A stretch of DNA of 64,000 nucleotides, taken from contig OZ022585.1 in the NCBI GenBank assembly GCA_963669155.1, forward strand, positions 13,161,269 to 13,225,268, written 5' to 3'. Positions 44,305-58,460 of the stretch are shown one piece after another (within the stretch, counting starts at the first letter, position 1; every line of letters begins with the position of its first letter). The notes beneath the pieces were generated by a model, which saw nothing but the letters and a program-made list of their open reading frames with translations, was not told where the DNA came from and searched no databases. The position numbers were made by a program, and so were the translations under genes. Source of the DNA: Arbacia lixula (taxonomy: Eukaryota; Echinodermata; Echinoidea; Arbacioida; Arbaciidae).

Positions 44305-47300
44305 ATGGCAGGAGGTCGACGAGGTCCTGGAAGACCTCAGTTGAGCCGATCGATGCCACCGCAGCCAATTCATGCAACAAATGTCGTTCACGGTGGCAAT
44401 TCGTCGTCACAGGGATCATCTGTTCGGCACAGGTATATCCCACACGTTCAAGTTTGTGTTGGATCTTCATGATATTATTTTGTACATGCATGATTGCCGT
44501 ACCCAATCAGTCAGTTGCGGCTCACAGTGTACCTAGCACTTATTCACCCTCAATATATGTCCCGATAGATGAACTAGAATGTACATTTAGAAAGAGAATG
44601 AACGAGTACTGGCTTCCTGACTGCTTGTGGCTTAGTTAGGTTTAGCCTAGCCCCGGGACTGCTCCCGCGCAGCGGGAGCGTCCTGAGGGCTCGCCACCAA
44701 TTTCCTTGCATGTCTGGTCCGACTACTGAGAAATTAACCCGTGCACATGAATGAATTATACATAAATGGCTAAATGTATTGAATGTATAACTGAGCTATA
44801 AAATTGTTTGAAAATGCTAAGCAACGTTACATATTTCCTCTTCTCATATGTTCATGTCATGATCTTTGTAACAAATACGGATACGGTCCGCCGGGCCGAG
44901 GCTGCCATCGTTTCTTGGCTGCTTCAAAAACATATACTGTAAAGGGGAACTGGTGCATGCGCATAAGTTTTACATTGCAGCTGCTGTCGTGTGATTCTGA
45001 ACCACTTTAGGTCAAAAACAATTTTTAAAAATGCAACATGGTCTAAATTCATCTTCAAACTAACTACGGAATTATCCAAGTATATATTTTACTTAAATAC
45101 GTGCAATAGATTTGAGATTTGAGTTACAGAATTGCTGAAACCATTTAATATAATCACTGCTAATCTCGATTTCCTTGCTTCAAAGCCCTGTGCTCCGCAG
45201 CCCGCTCACTGTGTGAGCGGGCTGGTTACAGTAAGGTTTAGCCCACCAGCTGGCTACAAACTCCATACTAGGCCGTGTGTACGAAGTATGGCGAAACGGC
45301 CCATAACCTTAATACGTGCAACAAACTCATTTACAAAAATCAAATCAAATCAATCACAGGTCATCTTCCGTACATCAATCTAGATCTAATTTGAAAGATA
45401 ATAAGAGAGAAAAAAATGCTTGTGTTGAGAAGTAACTAGCACAAATAGGAAATGTTTTTGTCAAGTTTTAATTTTTAATTTGTCTAAAATATGAAGACTT
45501 TCTGGGGGAAAATGACACATAGATATTTTTCAGCTCCTGATGACAAATCAATGTGATGAAGGGGCATGCCATACGCATTTGTTTGATATCAAATTCATCA
45601 TGATAGCACAAATATTTTATAAGATACAGGAAATTTTATGACGTTTGGCAAGTGTCAACTTTTCCTTGAATTTCCTGGGTGTATGTAAACTTCTGGCCTC
45701 AACTATATATTAAGAAAATCTGATTTGACGGCTGTCATCTTGATGTACTCTGAATGTGCTCTTTCACTTTCATTGCTTGTGTTGCAGAGGAGGAGCTGGT
45801 GGGAGCAACACCCCCCTCACCACCCTGATCACCATCACCCCAATCCGCCACCCAACGATACCCAACCTTCCCACAGAGGGAAGCCTACTCTTTGAGACTC
45901 ATACCGTCATCTATCTGCTGACTGCCCTGTTCCTGCAGTACATCAACATCTACAAGACTGTGTGGTGGCTACCCCTGGCTCCTTCCAACACAGCAATGGT
46001 AAGGAGTAAGCACATTGTCAAAGAGAAAGAAATGTGCTCACTTATTCTCTCCTGATAATATCTTCATGGTTTTTTTTTTTTCATAGCTGTGCTACACATG
46101 CAAAATGCCAGTTTAGCATTCACTAACATACATGTACATGTAGTGATCTGATGTATTTTGTTTGTTCAAGTTGCCAGCAAATTGACATTATTTATGAAAT
46201 TTTAAGAAGGTTGATTATTCCTTTTTGTGTCTTCATTTATTATTGAATGAAAAAATGAACAAATTACTTTCTTATTTAAAATACAACAAAGTTTTATACT
46301 CGCGAATGTGTCTTTCATGCCTATCAGAATTTCCATCTGATTGACCCATACCTGCTGATCTTCGTGACTCTGGTTCTTACCCGGCGACTTATCTGGTACT
46401 TTATCATTGAGGTATGTATGCTTTGACGTAATTCTCATCTATTTGTGTGGATTAAATGCTGGAAAAGAAATTCTAGGAAATGTTCATGTTCAGAACAAAG
46501 AAAGAATGTGTCAATGTTCAGAGTTATTGATGTATGTTCCAATAAGCTAACTTACATGATTAACACGTTCAGGTGAACTTTTACGTCTGTATAGATTATT
46601 CTCTTATTATTAATCATAATTACTACATGTTCTATAGCTGTATAGAAAGATGAAAAATGATTTGTAACTTACTTTGAAATATCAAGAAGCCAATGTAAGT
46701 TTTTTTTTTTCAAGCATGGTATGTAGTCAAATGTGACTCCAAAGACCATTATCTATTGGAGCAACCTGTCTGCAAAGACCATCATCTATTGAGACAACTT
46801 GTCTAAAAAGACCATCATCTATTGAGACAACTTGTCTGCAAAGACCATCATCTATTGAGACAACTTGTCTAAAAAGACCATCATCTATTGAGACAACTTG
46901 TCTAAAAAGACCATCATCTATTGAGGCAACCTGTCTGCAAAGACTAGCTATTGAGGCAACCTGTCTGCATAGAGCATCATCTATTGAGGCAACCTGTCTG
47001 CAAAGACCATCATCTATTGAGGCAACCTGTCTGCAAAGACCATCATCTATTGAGACAAGTTGTCTAAAAAGACCATCGTCTATTGAGACAAAATGTCTAA
47101 AAAGACCATCATCTATTGAGGCAACCTGTCTGCAAAGACCATCATCTATTGAGACAAAATGTCTAAAAAGACCATCGTCTATTGAGACAACTTGTCTAAA
47201 AAGACCATCATCTTTTGAGGCAACCTGTGTATAAAGACCACTCAACTTGAATCCCTTCAGACCAGTTTGCATGCAATACCATCTCTCCATAAAAAACACC

Positions 47301-50191
47301 TGCCCATAAAGACCATGTTTTCTGTTTCTCTTTAACTCTTTGCATGCCATGTGTGACTGTATTCCCGAATATACAGATCCTGTCTGGTTATATATTTTGC
47401 TCAGCTCGTAAAGGGTTAGAGACAGGTTTGACTTTATTCTCATTCACATTCCGGACAGCTCTCTCCCATCGTGACGGAGGTGACCGTGCGCTACTGCCTC
47501 TTGCAGGCCCTCAAGCTGGTAATCACGCTGAGCTTCCTCAACCTGGGGCTGTGGTGTCTGTGGCAGCTCATGAACAACAACTCGCCCCTCAACCTCCTCT
47601 TCCTTGCATACCCGTGAGTATCGAGTCTTGCTGAAGTTCCTCTTATGTTGGGTTTCTGCAATAGCATACTACACACACACGGAGCGGCAGTATATCTAGT
47701 ACAAAAATAGCCAAAAGCTATGTTATGCAAATGGAGCATAATCGTTTCTGATACTGCTTTACATAGGAGCGAGTGGAGACTATAAACAGAAGCATGTCAT
47801 AATAAGAAATGGGTGTGAATAAGAAGAAAAGAGAAAATTAGCTGATCAAATGATATGTGCTTTTTGTCACATTTTATATTGAAACGAAGGTGCAAGTAAG
47901 AATATCTTGTGGATCTCTAATGAATTCTTTTTGTTTGAATTTCTCTCCTGCTTCTGCGCTGCAGACTGATCTCATACTTCCTGCTGTACGGACTCACCCT
48001 GGACTTCAGCTCCTCCCTCTTCGCACCCCCGCCCCCACCCCCCACGGGTAACAATAACCACCACCACCACCATCACCAGCACCACACCACCCTCTCCCCC
48101 GGAGGGCTGGGGGAGGAGCTGGTCTGGAACGGTATCAGCCCCATCCTGCCCCGCCAGCACAAGTGCTCGCACGCTCCCGGCGAGATCCGACAAGAAGCCG
48201 ACCTGCTCAAGATGGATTTTAACTCCCGGGTCAAGAGCGTGCTGTTTAACTCCATGGTCTGCGCTTACTATGTGGGCTTCGTGCCCATCTGCTTTTTACA
48301 GGTACACCCCCCCCCCTTGCCTAACATCTCCCCTCTGTAGGAGAATGAATCCTTCAAACAATTTGAATCAAATAACAAGATTTACAACATTCAGAGAAGC
48401 AAATTGGTTAAGATTTGATTGAAGTCTTAGAATGCTAATCAAGCCAAGACTTTTTTTTGCAGAGGTAAATTATGCCCAAACTGCTAATACTCACAGTACC
48501 TTGGCTTCAAACACAATCAGATTCTGTATTTAAAGGTTAAAGTTAAAGCACAGGATGATGTTTACAATAAAAAAAAAAAAAATAAGGGCATAGAGTTGTG
48601 TGTAAGTAAGATTTATCTTTAAAGTTAAAAGTTAGTTTCAAGATGTTGCTTGCAGACAAAATGAGGATTAGACATAATTTGATTACAAGACATGGCTGTA
48701 AATCATTCTGCTTCATTGCAACTGCATCTTTTTTCTTCTTCTTCGTCTACAGCCTGCAATGTACCTGGATCTGTGGTGGTCGTGTTTCCTGATCGCCTTT
48801 GTCTGGATTAACTCCTTTGTCATGTTTGGCTCTCACTTCCTCCCGGTGGCGTACTGCGACATCCTCCATCGTTGCTCGCTGCACCTTGGACGCTGGCAGA
48901 AGATGGAGCACGGCTACAGCAACACGCCTCAGCATCTGTGAGTAGCACCTTGCCCCAACCAGTCCATTTATTGATGAAGATTGATGAAGTGCATATTTGA
49001 ATGAGTGATGAAGTTTTTAAATGATTGATTCCTTAAATGAGTGACTGCTGGATAGATTGATAGATTGAGTAATTGATCAATTACTTGGATGATTGATTGA
49101 GTAATTCCTTTGTTGTTGGACTGATCAGTGAATTGTTTGTTTTATTGCTTGATTGTTTCAATTAGTGTCTGTTTAATTGATGGGTCGATTTACCTTTTCA
49201 TTCATTCAATCATTGGTTCAGTATTTCATTATTACCATATTAGTGAAATTTGATATCAGTCTATCTTGATGTATTGATAAATATGTACTTTGTCCTGATT
49301 GTACGATTCCTCACAAAAATGTGTTTCTTTTCTCTTTTTCCACCCACTAGATGGTCAGACATGACTGTATGGCCACAGGGGGTCCTGGTCAGGTACAATA
49401 GGGGCATCTATCGGGCTACGGGTCAGCAAAATGTTGCCTTTCCATCGGACCGCTCCTACGCTCGCTTCTATGTAAGTCACCAAAAAATGTTTCTCATTAA
49501 TTTTGTTAGTATGTGTATACCACTATATTTGTGTGTATGTGTATGAGGACATGGATGTGTTTTTTTTTGTGATTTACTAATTATGGTAATTGGTATGTCA
49601 TCGATGATAGGGCAGTGAATGTCTCATTTTCTCTATGATTTTTATGGGGGATAATTACTAATATCAGAAGGTTAGTGTCTGCCTCAACCTTTCAGCAATG
49701 CTGTATTATCAATTCATGTTCCACATCCGGCATTGCACGTACAACCTCACTTCAGCTTACACTTTATATCTACATCCGCAAACTAGTCGTATAAAGAATC
49801 TAAGAACATTGATAACATTGTTTCGTTAGTGCTTCCATACCCTCTCAACAACCCAGTAGCACCAGTTCAACCTCCATATCCTGATGTGTATGCTCATCCT
49901 CAGAACCCTAGATATAAGAATATATTGATGACATTGTAACATTCACACTGCTGCTCTCTTTCATTACAGTTCATGTTCCACGACCCACTGCGCGTGCTCA
50001 ACCTCTTTGTGTTCCTGCAGCTGGGGGTGATTGCGACGCAGCTGTACCTGCTGATCCGCCACTCCCACTGGCACTACGTCATCTCCCTCTCCCTACTGCT
50101 CTTCTGCAACTACTACGTACTCTTCAAGCTGCTGCGCAACCGCTTCATCTTGGGCAAGGTGTACAGGCCTGTTCACGATGAGATTGAATGA
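44305..50191 (+). CDS. TMEM39A: TMEM39 family multi-pass ER membrane protein
   Basis: TMEM39A proteins reside in the ER membrane, support ER-to-Golgi export with COPII components and affect autophagy (known for the family). Eight exons: 44305-44432, 45788-45998, 46328-46411, 47459-47613, 47965-48301, 48753-48937, 49351-49471, 49970-50191. Phases fit throughout and give 480 aa plus TGA (human TMEM39A 488). The N terminus [16 protein letters not shown] is a close family match. Eight hydrophobic segments are visible, among them [39 protein letters not shown] and [15 protein letters not shown]. Conserved blocks include [29 protein letters not shown] and [15 protein letters not shown]. The loop in exon 5 has poly-Pro and a His-rich run ([12 protein letters not shown]). 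It could equally be the single ancestor of TMEM39A and B. Confidence 0.95.
44661..44679. repeat. Perfect 8-bp GC hairpin
   Basis: GCTCCCGC-GCA-GCGGGAGC in TMEM39 intron 1; flanked by GGTTTAGCC-like sequence. Confidence 0.8.
45199..45223. repeat. Perfect 11-bp hairpin with 3-nt loop
   Basis: AGCCCGCTCAC-TGT-GTGAGCGGGCT in TMEM39 intron 1, followed by AAGGTTTAGCCC. It pairs in style with the hairpin at 44661; the two may be the ends or cores of one element. Confidence 0.8.
46740..47240. repeat. 33-bp minisatellite in TMEM39 intron 3
   Basis: About 15 units of AAAGACCATCATCTATTGAG plus AC/GC-AACTTGTCT-type sequence. Many units contain GACAA-C-TTGTC, a small palindrome. Unit length is a multiple of three without stops, which creates a 238-codon minus-strand frame with an 11-aa period; this is not a gene. 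Confidence 0.9.
48971..49215. repeat. Degenerate GATT/GAATGA-rich low-complexity tract in TMEM39 intron 6
   Basis: Repeated GATTGATGA, GAGTGA and GATTGATTGAG motifs without a fixed period. Confidence 0.7.
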
Positions 50192-52499
50192 TACCACTTA
50201 TGTACCTCGCTAGCAAAGTCATGTTTAGTCATATCCAATGGCATGCTGTTATTTAGTTGTGGACTTTTGTATGTGGGTGATTCTATAAATGATGGTGCCA
50301 GTTTGAGATGTTGTTGGTGTCTGTATTATTATCTTAAAATAGCCTATAGCTTCCAGGCTGACCATCAGGGAGAGGCCAAATACATCTTAAACTGGCCACC
50401 TATGTTGACCAATCACCCATGTGCTCTTAAAGGTCCAAGCTTTTCTGGCTCGTCTATGATGAGGTCAAATAATGCAGCACCCATTGCGTTTGCATGTTAG
50501 TCTTACTGCGTGTATGTAGAGTGTTGTTTCCCTGTCACGGCTACATTTATGTTCTCTTCAAAAGGTGATCCAATTTTCATGTAGTACCTCAACCCCATGT
50601 TTGCCTTAAATGGTTTGGGTTTTAAAAACAAGAATGAGATTTTCCAGGAAAAACATAGCTCTCTAATGTTTATTCTGGGTTTCTTTAATTTGGCTGAAAG
50701 CAGGCTCCTTTTTACATGATTTTCAGAGCCTGGGCAAAATCTTTATTCAAAGTATCCTGCAAACTTTCACATTTAATGAATAATTAGTTTTAGTCAAAGT
50801 GCAAGCCAGTTCAAAACATTACTATTGTCCCAGATAAAATTATGATGCAAGTGTATATCATTAAGCTCCAATTCCAAGCCCCTAAACAGAATATTATAAT
50901 TAATTGCTTTTTAACTAAAAATTAGTACTCATTAAAGCAGGACTATTAAACCTACTAGGTTAGTAAGATATATTGAGGAGAGCTGTCACAAAGACGGTTA
51001 AAAATTATTAATCATTTATTAATGTTGTATTAAAATGTTGCAGTATCTTAGTTTCTTATGTAGAATGTACATGTAGTGTGATTTTAATATTTCTTTTAGT
51101 CCGTATTGTGATTTTCATAACTGATTTCTTATTTGGATTAAGTGCCTTCTGTAGTATGAAGTATATATGAAAGGGAATATTGAGTAGTGGTCATGAACCT
51201 ATTGCGTAGCTGAAATATTCTGCAAATTAAATTCTGATAAAGATCTGTGTTGCGCTTGATTAACGTCGTAATCAAAGAAATCTAATCTATCTACTCGCTG
51301 CTCTACAAAATGGAAAAAATGCACTATTTGTGGTAGATTCTGGACTGAGATAGCTAGGGAATGTGGATTGCTCAGACTAGAGGTATGTAGGATTTCTTAT
51401 ACTACAGATCACACACGCATGCACACAAACCCACATGCACACACACATCAAAGTAAGAAGCGGAGGGTAATTTAATGTGTTTCATCCTAGCAAATGAACA
51501 AACAGAATTTGAATTCATATTGATATAAGTTTGATCAACTCTGATGGATATACAGATCACCCTAGGTTCCTTCCTAAAATTGTCAATACAAAACCAGAAA
51601 AGCCCATTGACTAATTTTTTGGCACCTATTTTACTGAAGGGTAAAATGAGAAGATAATTTCTTTCCTTTGCGTACCCTGTGTTTGTCTGTTTTGCCTGTA
51701 CTTAAAAGAGTAAATTCACTTTGATAGATGGTTAAGGTCACTAAAAGCAGACAAATATGCAAAATATATTGCTGGTTATTGACAAGAAAAGAAAAAGTTT
51801 CACAAGGGCTGCTTATTGCACATCCATTGCAAAGTTCAACTTCATATCCTCTTTGACAAGCAATTCATTAACAGGGAGTAATGGGTGTTTTACCAACAGG
51901 TGTATTCTCTGTTTGTCTCTGATTGTAACTTGCTAACTCGAGGCATGGTATAACCTGAGTTTTACTCTTCAAAACTTTATGATCTGCTTCTTTGGCATTT
52001 GTGCTCCTTTCCCAAACAATTGTACGCAAAGATGTAAAAGCACCAAGTTACTTGGCTTTAAAAGGGTTAATTCGTTCATAAATCTGTTCCAGAATTCTCT
52101 TTATAATAGTAAACTCCTAGGAAGCTTCTTTTCTTTGACTCTATGGGGTTTTGAACATTATCTGCCAAGGTTCTCTGCACGATAGGCAATCTTCTGGTTA
52201 CCTTTGATATTCAAACTGATCTCTGTCAGCCTTTACTTCTTATAAGAAAACATTTTCTTGTGGGGTGGCGTAGAAACGCATATGAGGGGCCCGTGTACTG
52301 TGGCAAGACGAACAGAACTGTTCAAAGACTGGTACAAATGTTCACCTCTTCATGTTAAGTACCGTAGCAGTATCATTAGCGTATGTAATGTCCAGCATTA
52401 TGCTAAATGCTGGTAAGTGTATTGCACCTAAATTATACCTTGTCTAGAGCTATGTATTTTTGTTTTTAATTTATACTACCTTCTTGCTGGACTATCATG

Positions 52500-52505
52500 A
52501 ATAAA
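52500..52505 (+). terminator. Candidate TMEM39 polyadenylation signal AATAAA
   Basis: First clear AATAAA found downstream of the TMEM39 stop, about 2.3 kb away, followed by T/G-rich sequence (52540-52680). Variant signals such as ATTAAA occur closer, so earlier cleavage is possible. Confidence 0.4.
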
Positions 52506-52663
52506 CGTGGTATCATATGCTTAAACATATGAGTGTACTGCTCATTTTGTTTTCTTTTTATGAAGAGTAATTTAGATTGTGTATACAGTGAACCCTGCAT
52601 TTATATTTGGGATAGGTTGCCTTCAAAATTGTGATGTGAGTGAGTGTGAATGTGTGTGTGTGT

Positions 52664-52677
52664 GGGGGGGGGGGGGC
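52664..52677. repeat. (GT)n and poly-G run
   Basis: GTGTGTGTGTG followed by about a dozen G; a similar poly-G run lies at about 52780-52790. Confidence 0.8.
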
Positions 52678-55036
52678 ATGATTTGTGTGATTCCTCTCTA
52701 TTAACATTTACACTTGTACTTTTCTGTCCGTTCTTTAATTTCTTTTAAGGTAAAGTATCTCTTTAGCAGACACCAAATGGGGGGGGGGGGCACTATTTGG
52801 GGGCTTCCTTTCTCCATTAAAACGTTTATACTTAAACCATGCTTGTTAGTGTCGACCAATGGAGTTGGCCATAAATGTTCATTGTTAATAACCAAGAGGA
52901 TTTGTGATAGCAATTCAGATTATTTCCATTGTACTGACTTGCTTCATATCTGGCTTCCTTAACTTTTATCAGAGTTTAGCTGCACCCATCTCTCTTGTAC
53001 ATCTCAATAAAAAGACGCCACAGAAATAATAAGACGCAAACAAATATTGTTTTTCTGTGAAAGTGTTTCACCATGAAACAACCATGTTTTCATCATACAT
53101 GTTCTTTCTTTGACCAATTGACTGTGCATCATCACATACAACACACAAAAGAGACAGAGTTAGATATTACAGATATCAAAAGAAGATTCAACCGTATACA
53201 AAAACAAACGCAATTCTCTGTTCATCGCAATGAACCAGACATTTCTCAATACATCTTTTTCTTCTTTTTTTACAAGTACCATCACGTACATGGTTCCATT
53301 CATTGACAACATATATATTCTGTGAGAATTTGCTCACACACAAATATTCTTCTCTGTTCATAAATAGATCACAAATTGTACAAAGAATGTCACAGTTTTA
53401 TCAAGTATACATTGGACAGGTGTGTCAATTCCATTAAAGAATTTAGGTATACATATCATATATCACCACATGTACACATCAAGTGCATACAGTATATGGT
53501 TAATATATATTCATGTATACTAGTATTACGCTTGGTGCATTGTTCTCCATAAAAAAACATGTTTACAATTTATGTATGACATGAGCTAGTCGATGCACAC
53601 TAGGGTAACATTACTTTTTAGAAAATATCTCCCTTTTCCCTTCTCGAATCTTTAGTTGGAATCGACTACAAGTTGACATTACATGTACATATTTGTCTGG
53701 TGTTACTAAGTGTAATATGAACAATGTGTCATGAAGTTATATAGTACAGGTGTATGGGCTCTAAAGCCCATGATCCAGAAATCATTTTGTTTTTCAGTTT
53801 CTTAGGCAGTTCCTCTTCTGAATATCGCAAGCATCTGTACAAGCTACACGTATCAAGCCAATACTAATAATGAAATCAAATTTCTTCTCCTCATAAACAG
53901 CCTCATTGCACTTTGAGTACAACCAATGATTTGTCAGAACGGTACATTAGCATTTCTGTGCGCCATTGAAAGTATATAGAATTCACATACAATTGGAGGG
54001 TCAATTTGTTTGGTTTAAGAATGCAATACCAACAACTCAGATACAATGTCATGATCCCAGGTTTATCTTTCCATACCTGATACAGAGTGAGCTAGTCTAA
54101 GCTCAAAGACCACAGACATGTATAGAGGATTCAAACAAAGACTCTAATTGTTCTTGAGAATGTGTAACACGCTGATCTGCAACGTTGAGCAAAAAGCTCT
54201 TTTCAGAGCTAAGCCCTGTCACCTCAAACTACTCTGCTCCCCATTGCATACACTCACTCTATCTGTCCTTCCCTCTCTGAGCAGAGCTTTTTCTGAGCAA
54301 CCAGTTTTCTAAAATAATGCACCAACAGTCCTTTTTTTTTTTTTACACATGGCGTACCATAAAACTTGATTTATAAACACATTACTCTGTGAACAATTTA
54401 ATGATTATAGCTCAATTAATGTCATGTCCGAAACCAGGCAGATTCATCACTTCTTAGGAGAAAAACCAAACAAAATAATTCATGTCAGCATTATTCTACA
54501 AACAGAGTAACCTTGAAAACATGAATATTTACTTATAATGACAATGGCTAATGTACTCAGGAATTTGGGGGTGCATATGTTTTAATCTGGAAGGTGGCCA
54601 CCCAACAGCAAACTTATTGATGGTGCATGTATATGAAACACCTTTTTTTGCACACAGATAAATGTTTCATTTCATATGATACGTACACATATATATGAGA
54701 GCTTATATTGCATGATTTTAGGTGCCACTTCCCAAAAGAACACACTGGACAATTGTCGAAGAGGATGACAAACTTGGTTCTATACTTGTTCATTACAGGA
54801 TATTTTCTGTTTTCGTATATATATATCTGTATGTAAAAATCTAATCGGACAGGAAAGAGTGTTGGATAATATTGATTACATTTTGTAATACAAATTGTAC
54901 TTCTGTCCACTACATGTATTTTTAAAGAACATTGTGCTTATACATGTATACTGGTATGTATTAAAGGAATGAGTGGTAATGTACTGCAGGTATTATATGT
55001 ACATGTATTATATACATGTACACTGCATGGTTTTGC

Positions 55037-55052
55037 GGGGGGGGGGGGGGGG
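55037..55052. repeat. Poly-G run
   Basis: Uninterrupted run of about 16 G on the plus strand. Confidence 0.85.
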
Positions 55053-56822
55053 TAAAGGGGTACAGATTACAGGACCATTTATCATGACAGAGCCCTTCTG
55101 TCCTTACTCCAGGTCACACTATCATTTGATTTCAGAATCATAGAAAGCAATCATCTCAAAATCAGACCCATTATGACGGCAGGAACGGTCCTGCCACGAT
55201 TATGTCTCTCGTAATCTTTACCACTGATAAACTGTACCTGAAATACAGAGGGCATTCAGCTTCTAAACGGAAGTTAAGAATAATTTTACTGTAATAGTAA
55301 TTGATCCCTTCCATATCAAATTTCTGTTCTCCTTTGAATGAAGAGCATGCTTGCTTCATCATATTTGCATCACATACACTGTATAGATGTTCACTATATA
55401 TGCAAACTGAAAAAAAACAAACATGTACACCTGGGATGGGTTTCTCAAAAGGATTACATCTCTAACTCCAGCGCTTACTTAGTAAGCACTATCTGGACTT
55501 CAATCCTGCATAATTTACATGCATGATTATATCCTGGTATCGTTGTAGCATTGTGCATGCACTAGCTTAGAAATGAGTACCAGTTTGCATATTCTATTTT
55601 GGAGGGTAGGGTTAAATTCCAGATAGCCCTTGTCAATTTAAGCTGATAAAAGTTGTCACCCTCTCTGGAGAATCCTGCCCCAGCGGTCGGCCTACACTTA
55701 CGCACTAATTACTACAGATATGAAGTTAAACAAAAGCAGAAATGGCTGATTGCACTTTGATTACGACACTTCATATGCAAAAATGAGGATGTTAATTCTT
55801 TTACGACATAAAAAAGGAAAGGTGAGAATAAACATGTATCAATGTTATATACTGTACTACATGAATGCATGACATACATGTACATAAATCTTTGTCGGTT
55901 ATAACATGTGGCAAGTGGTATGCAACAACAAGCATCGCAAGCGTGAAAGTTATTCCAGAGATAAATCATGGAATTCAAACATGTTTCTAAAAACATGAGC
56001 TAGAGTAAAGAAAAAATATAAACCAAAAAATGACGAACTCAACGAGGAGTCAGAAATAGTTTCCTCAAAGTAAATGGTACATTTGCATCAAAATACGTGT
56101 ATCATATGGTACACAATATTTAAGAGATGAACTTAATGTCACTTCTGTGTTTTCACACAATTGTTATTTTGGTATCAAAATTAATCATCACTGTACTTCC
56201 TAGTCCAGCACACACACATAACGACTGCATAAAGAATACAGTAGCGAATTTCAAAGCTTCTTGGCAAAATATAATGTGAAGAAAATAAAACATTTACTCT
56301 ATACTTTGTACCTGCAATAATAAAATATCAAGTCCTTTCCTTCATTTGGCGAAAAATAAATTCAAAGTACATAGCCCAGGAATTTGGTACCGGTAGTCAT
56401 GAAATATATACAAGAACAATGCTGCTCCATGCTGTTAAATAAATTATGCGATTGATATTGTGTAGTGCAAAGAAAAGTATGTGGTTCATTGGGTACTACA
56501 GAGAAGTCATGTATTAAGCAGGATAAATGTCATAAACAGGATTTAGTAGTGGAAAAAAAATGGAGGGTGAAACACCAATAAATCATTTTCGTAATGTACT
56601 CACAACTTTCCCGCTAAATGCCTAGTGACACGTAATCACTTTCACCTGTAGCTATTAGTTGTTGCTACTTGGGCAGACCGCTGACAAGCTTGGAAGTTAC
56701 CATTAGTAACGTATTGTTTGAACGACATGGATAAAATCTGCACACATAACCAAAATGGTCTATTGTGACGGAATCTTTCCCAGTGCAAATCTTAGTTGAA
56801 GGAGACTCCTTTAAGTAATACA

Positions 56823-56845
56823 GGGGGGGGGGGGGGGGGGGGGGG
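56823..56845. repeat. Poly-G run of more than 20
   Basis: Uninterrupted G tract; length should be treated as approximate. Confidence 0.85.
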
Positions 56846-58339
56846 TAAATTACTGTCGTAAACCAACATGCCGTGCAGTCATTTTCTGGACCTGGCGCAT
56901 GGTGTTGGTGTTTCCATCATGCATGTTATGCACAGGGGACCACCCTGCCTACATATGCATGCACTGGTGCCTTTCTTACTGCAATCAGACTACATGAGAC
57001 AATTTATTACATGATTGTGTTATGTGTCAAATTCTTGGTACTTATAATCTCCTCTGTGCACAATAAAGCTCTCTGAATACATGAACATCTATTTATATGA
57101 AACTGTGTTGAACAACAAATATTACTAATCTCTGTGTGCATAATGTTCTTAGACCAAATAAAGAAAATAAAATCATCTACGGAAATCTGCATAATCTAGT
57201 GAGATTGTTACAGGCGCACTGCATAAGTCACCATTCATGTAGATAAGGAATATACATCTGCAATATGGCAAGTCACAACTTCTTTGCATTCTAATATAGA
57301 CGTTTACTATTTCAGGATCAACGTTATAACTTCTTTTATCAGGTTCGGGATTGACACTCATCAAAGAAATTTAGTGAATCCTTAAGTTCCACACCACTTC
57401 TACAAGAAGTTATTGGTCATTATCAAGCAAGAGCAATTAATGAGAATAAATAACTAAATAAACAAAGATCCAAATCAAAAAAATTCTTAAATTTCATAGC
57501 AACATGACTGCAAAAAAGAAAAAAAAATAAGTGCCACAGTCACCTCCTATGTAGACAATTTGTGGATTTACATCATGCCACTTTTCAAAATGTATCTGTA
57601 ATCAATTACACAGCACAAACTGTAAGTAGCTTGTACCTTACGCTGGGCTTTAATAATGATAGCTGGGGTCTTTATAATGAGGCAATAACAAATGTTAATG
57701 TGATAGTACAAACTGTTCCTTGTAACATCACATGTGGGAATATATTCTTCACAGGTATAAAGCATACCGGTAGACAGTTTACACAAAGGCTGAACAAGTG
57801 GAGGCAGAAGAGAAGGGAAAAAAACTTTACTCAAAGATATGGCAGGGTGAGATGAAAAACGGGCATTCATCTCAAGCATTTGAATGACGGTGTGCAGAAG
57901 CCTGGCATCCCATTGAGCATGAGAATGGGGAGTGACTGATTCCACAAAGCCAATCCCAATACCAATACCAGCCCACTTGCCATGTGAACATCTAGGCCAC
58001 ATGTTATAAAGCGTTGCAACTGATATGGATCTATCCAATCCCCTATTTCTAATGAACAGAGTTAATCGCAAAGCAAGTTGTGATCAATTGCCCTTCTTTA
58101 TAATTTGGTATGACACTATTCACTGCAGATGTACTTCAAAAACACAGACTCAAGAATGTCAATTAAATGAGGTTTGCAACATTGCACCTGAGACTGCAAA
58201 GAAAATAAAACAATAACAGCAAAGGCAAAAACGCTATTCCTTTTTTCATGGATGTTTTCCGACCCTGCCAAACACATACCTTGATAAAAAAGGCTTCTGT
58301 TCGCATTTCACTTCAACACCCTAAAGAGAAATGCCAGTG

Positions 58340-58345
58340 TTTATT
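58340..58345 (-). terminator. Candidate TULP4 polyadenylation signal AATAAA
   Basis: TTTATT on the plus strand, 116 bases beyond the TULP4 stop on the minus strand. It is the nearest canonical signal. A longer 3' UTR is possible. Confidence 0.4.
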
Positions 58346-58460
58346 GTATTGTACAACATACACACTTCATCTAAACTAGCGCTGGGATTGGTGCTGGGAC
58401 AGCTTTGTGGCAGTGGTCCCTCCTGGCTTGCACTGTGTATCCATTCGCTATATCTTCTCC

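Larger units (their letters stand above)
50192..58460. other. Convergent 3' region between TMEM39 and TULP4
   Basis: Contains the TMEM39 3' UTR (left) and TULP4 3' UTR (right). No supported coding exon; the frames here are short and lack family signatures. Notable are many TACATGTA motifs (53.5-56 kb), several poly-G runs and AT-rich stretches. Confidence 0.55.

Noticed and set aside
46727..47443. 238-codon minus-strand frame with an 11-residue period
   Set aside because: It is the translation of the 33-bp intronic minisatellite; no start context, splice signals or family similarity.
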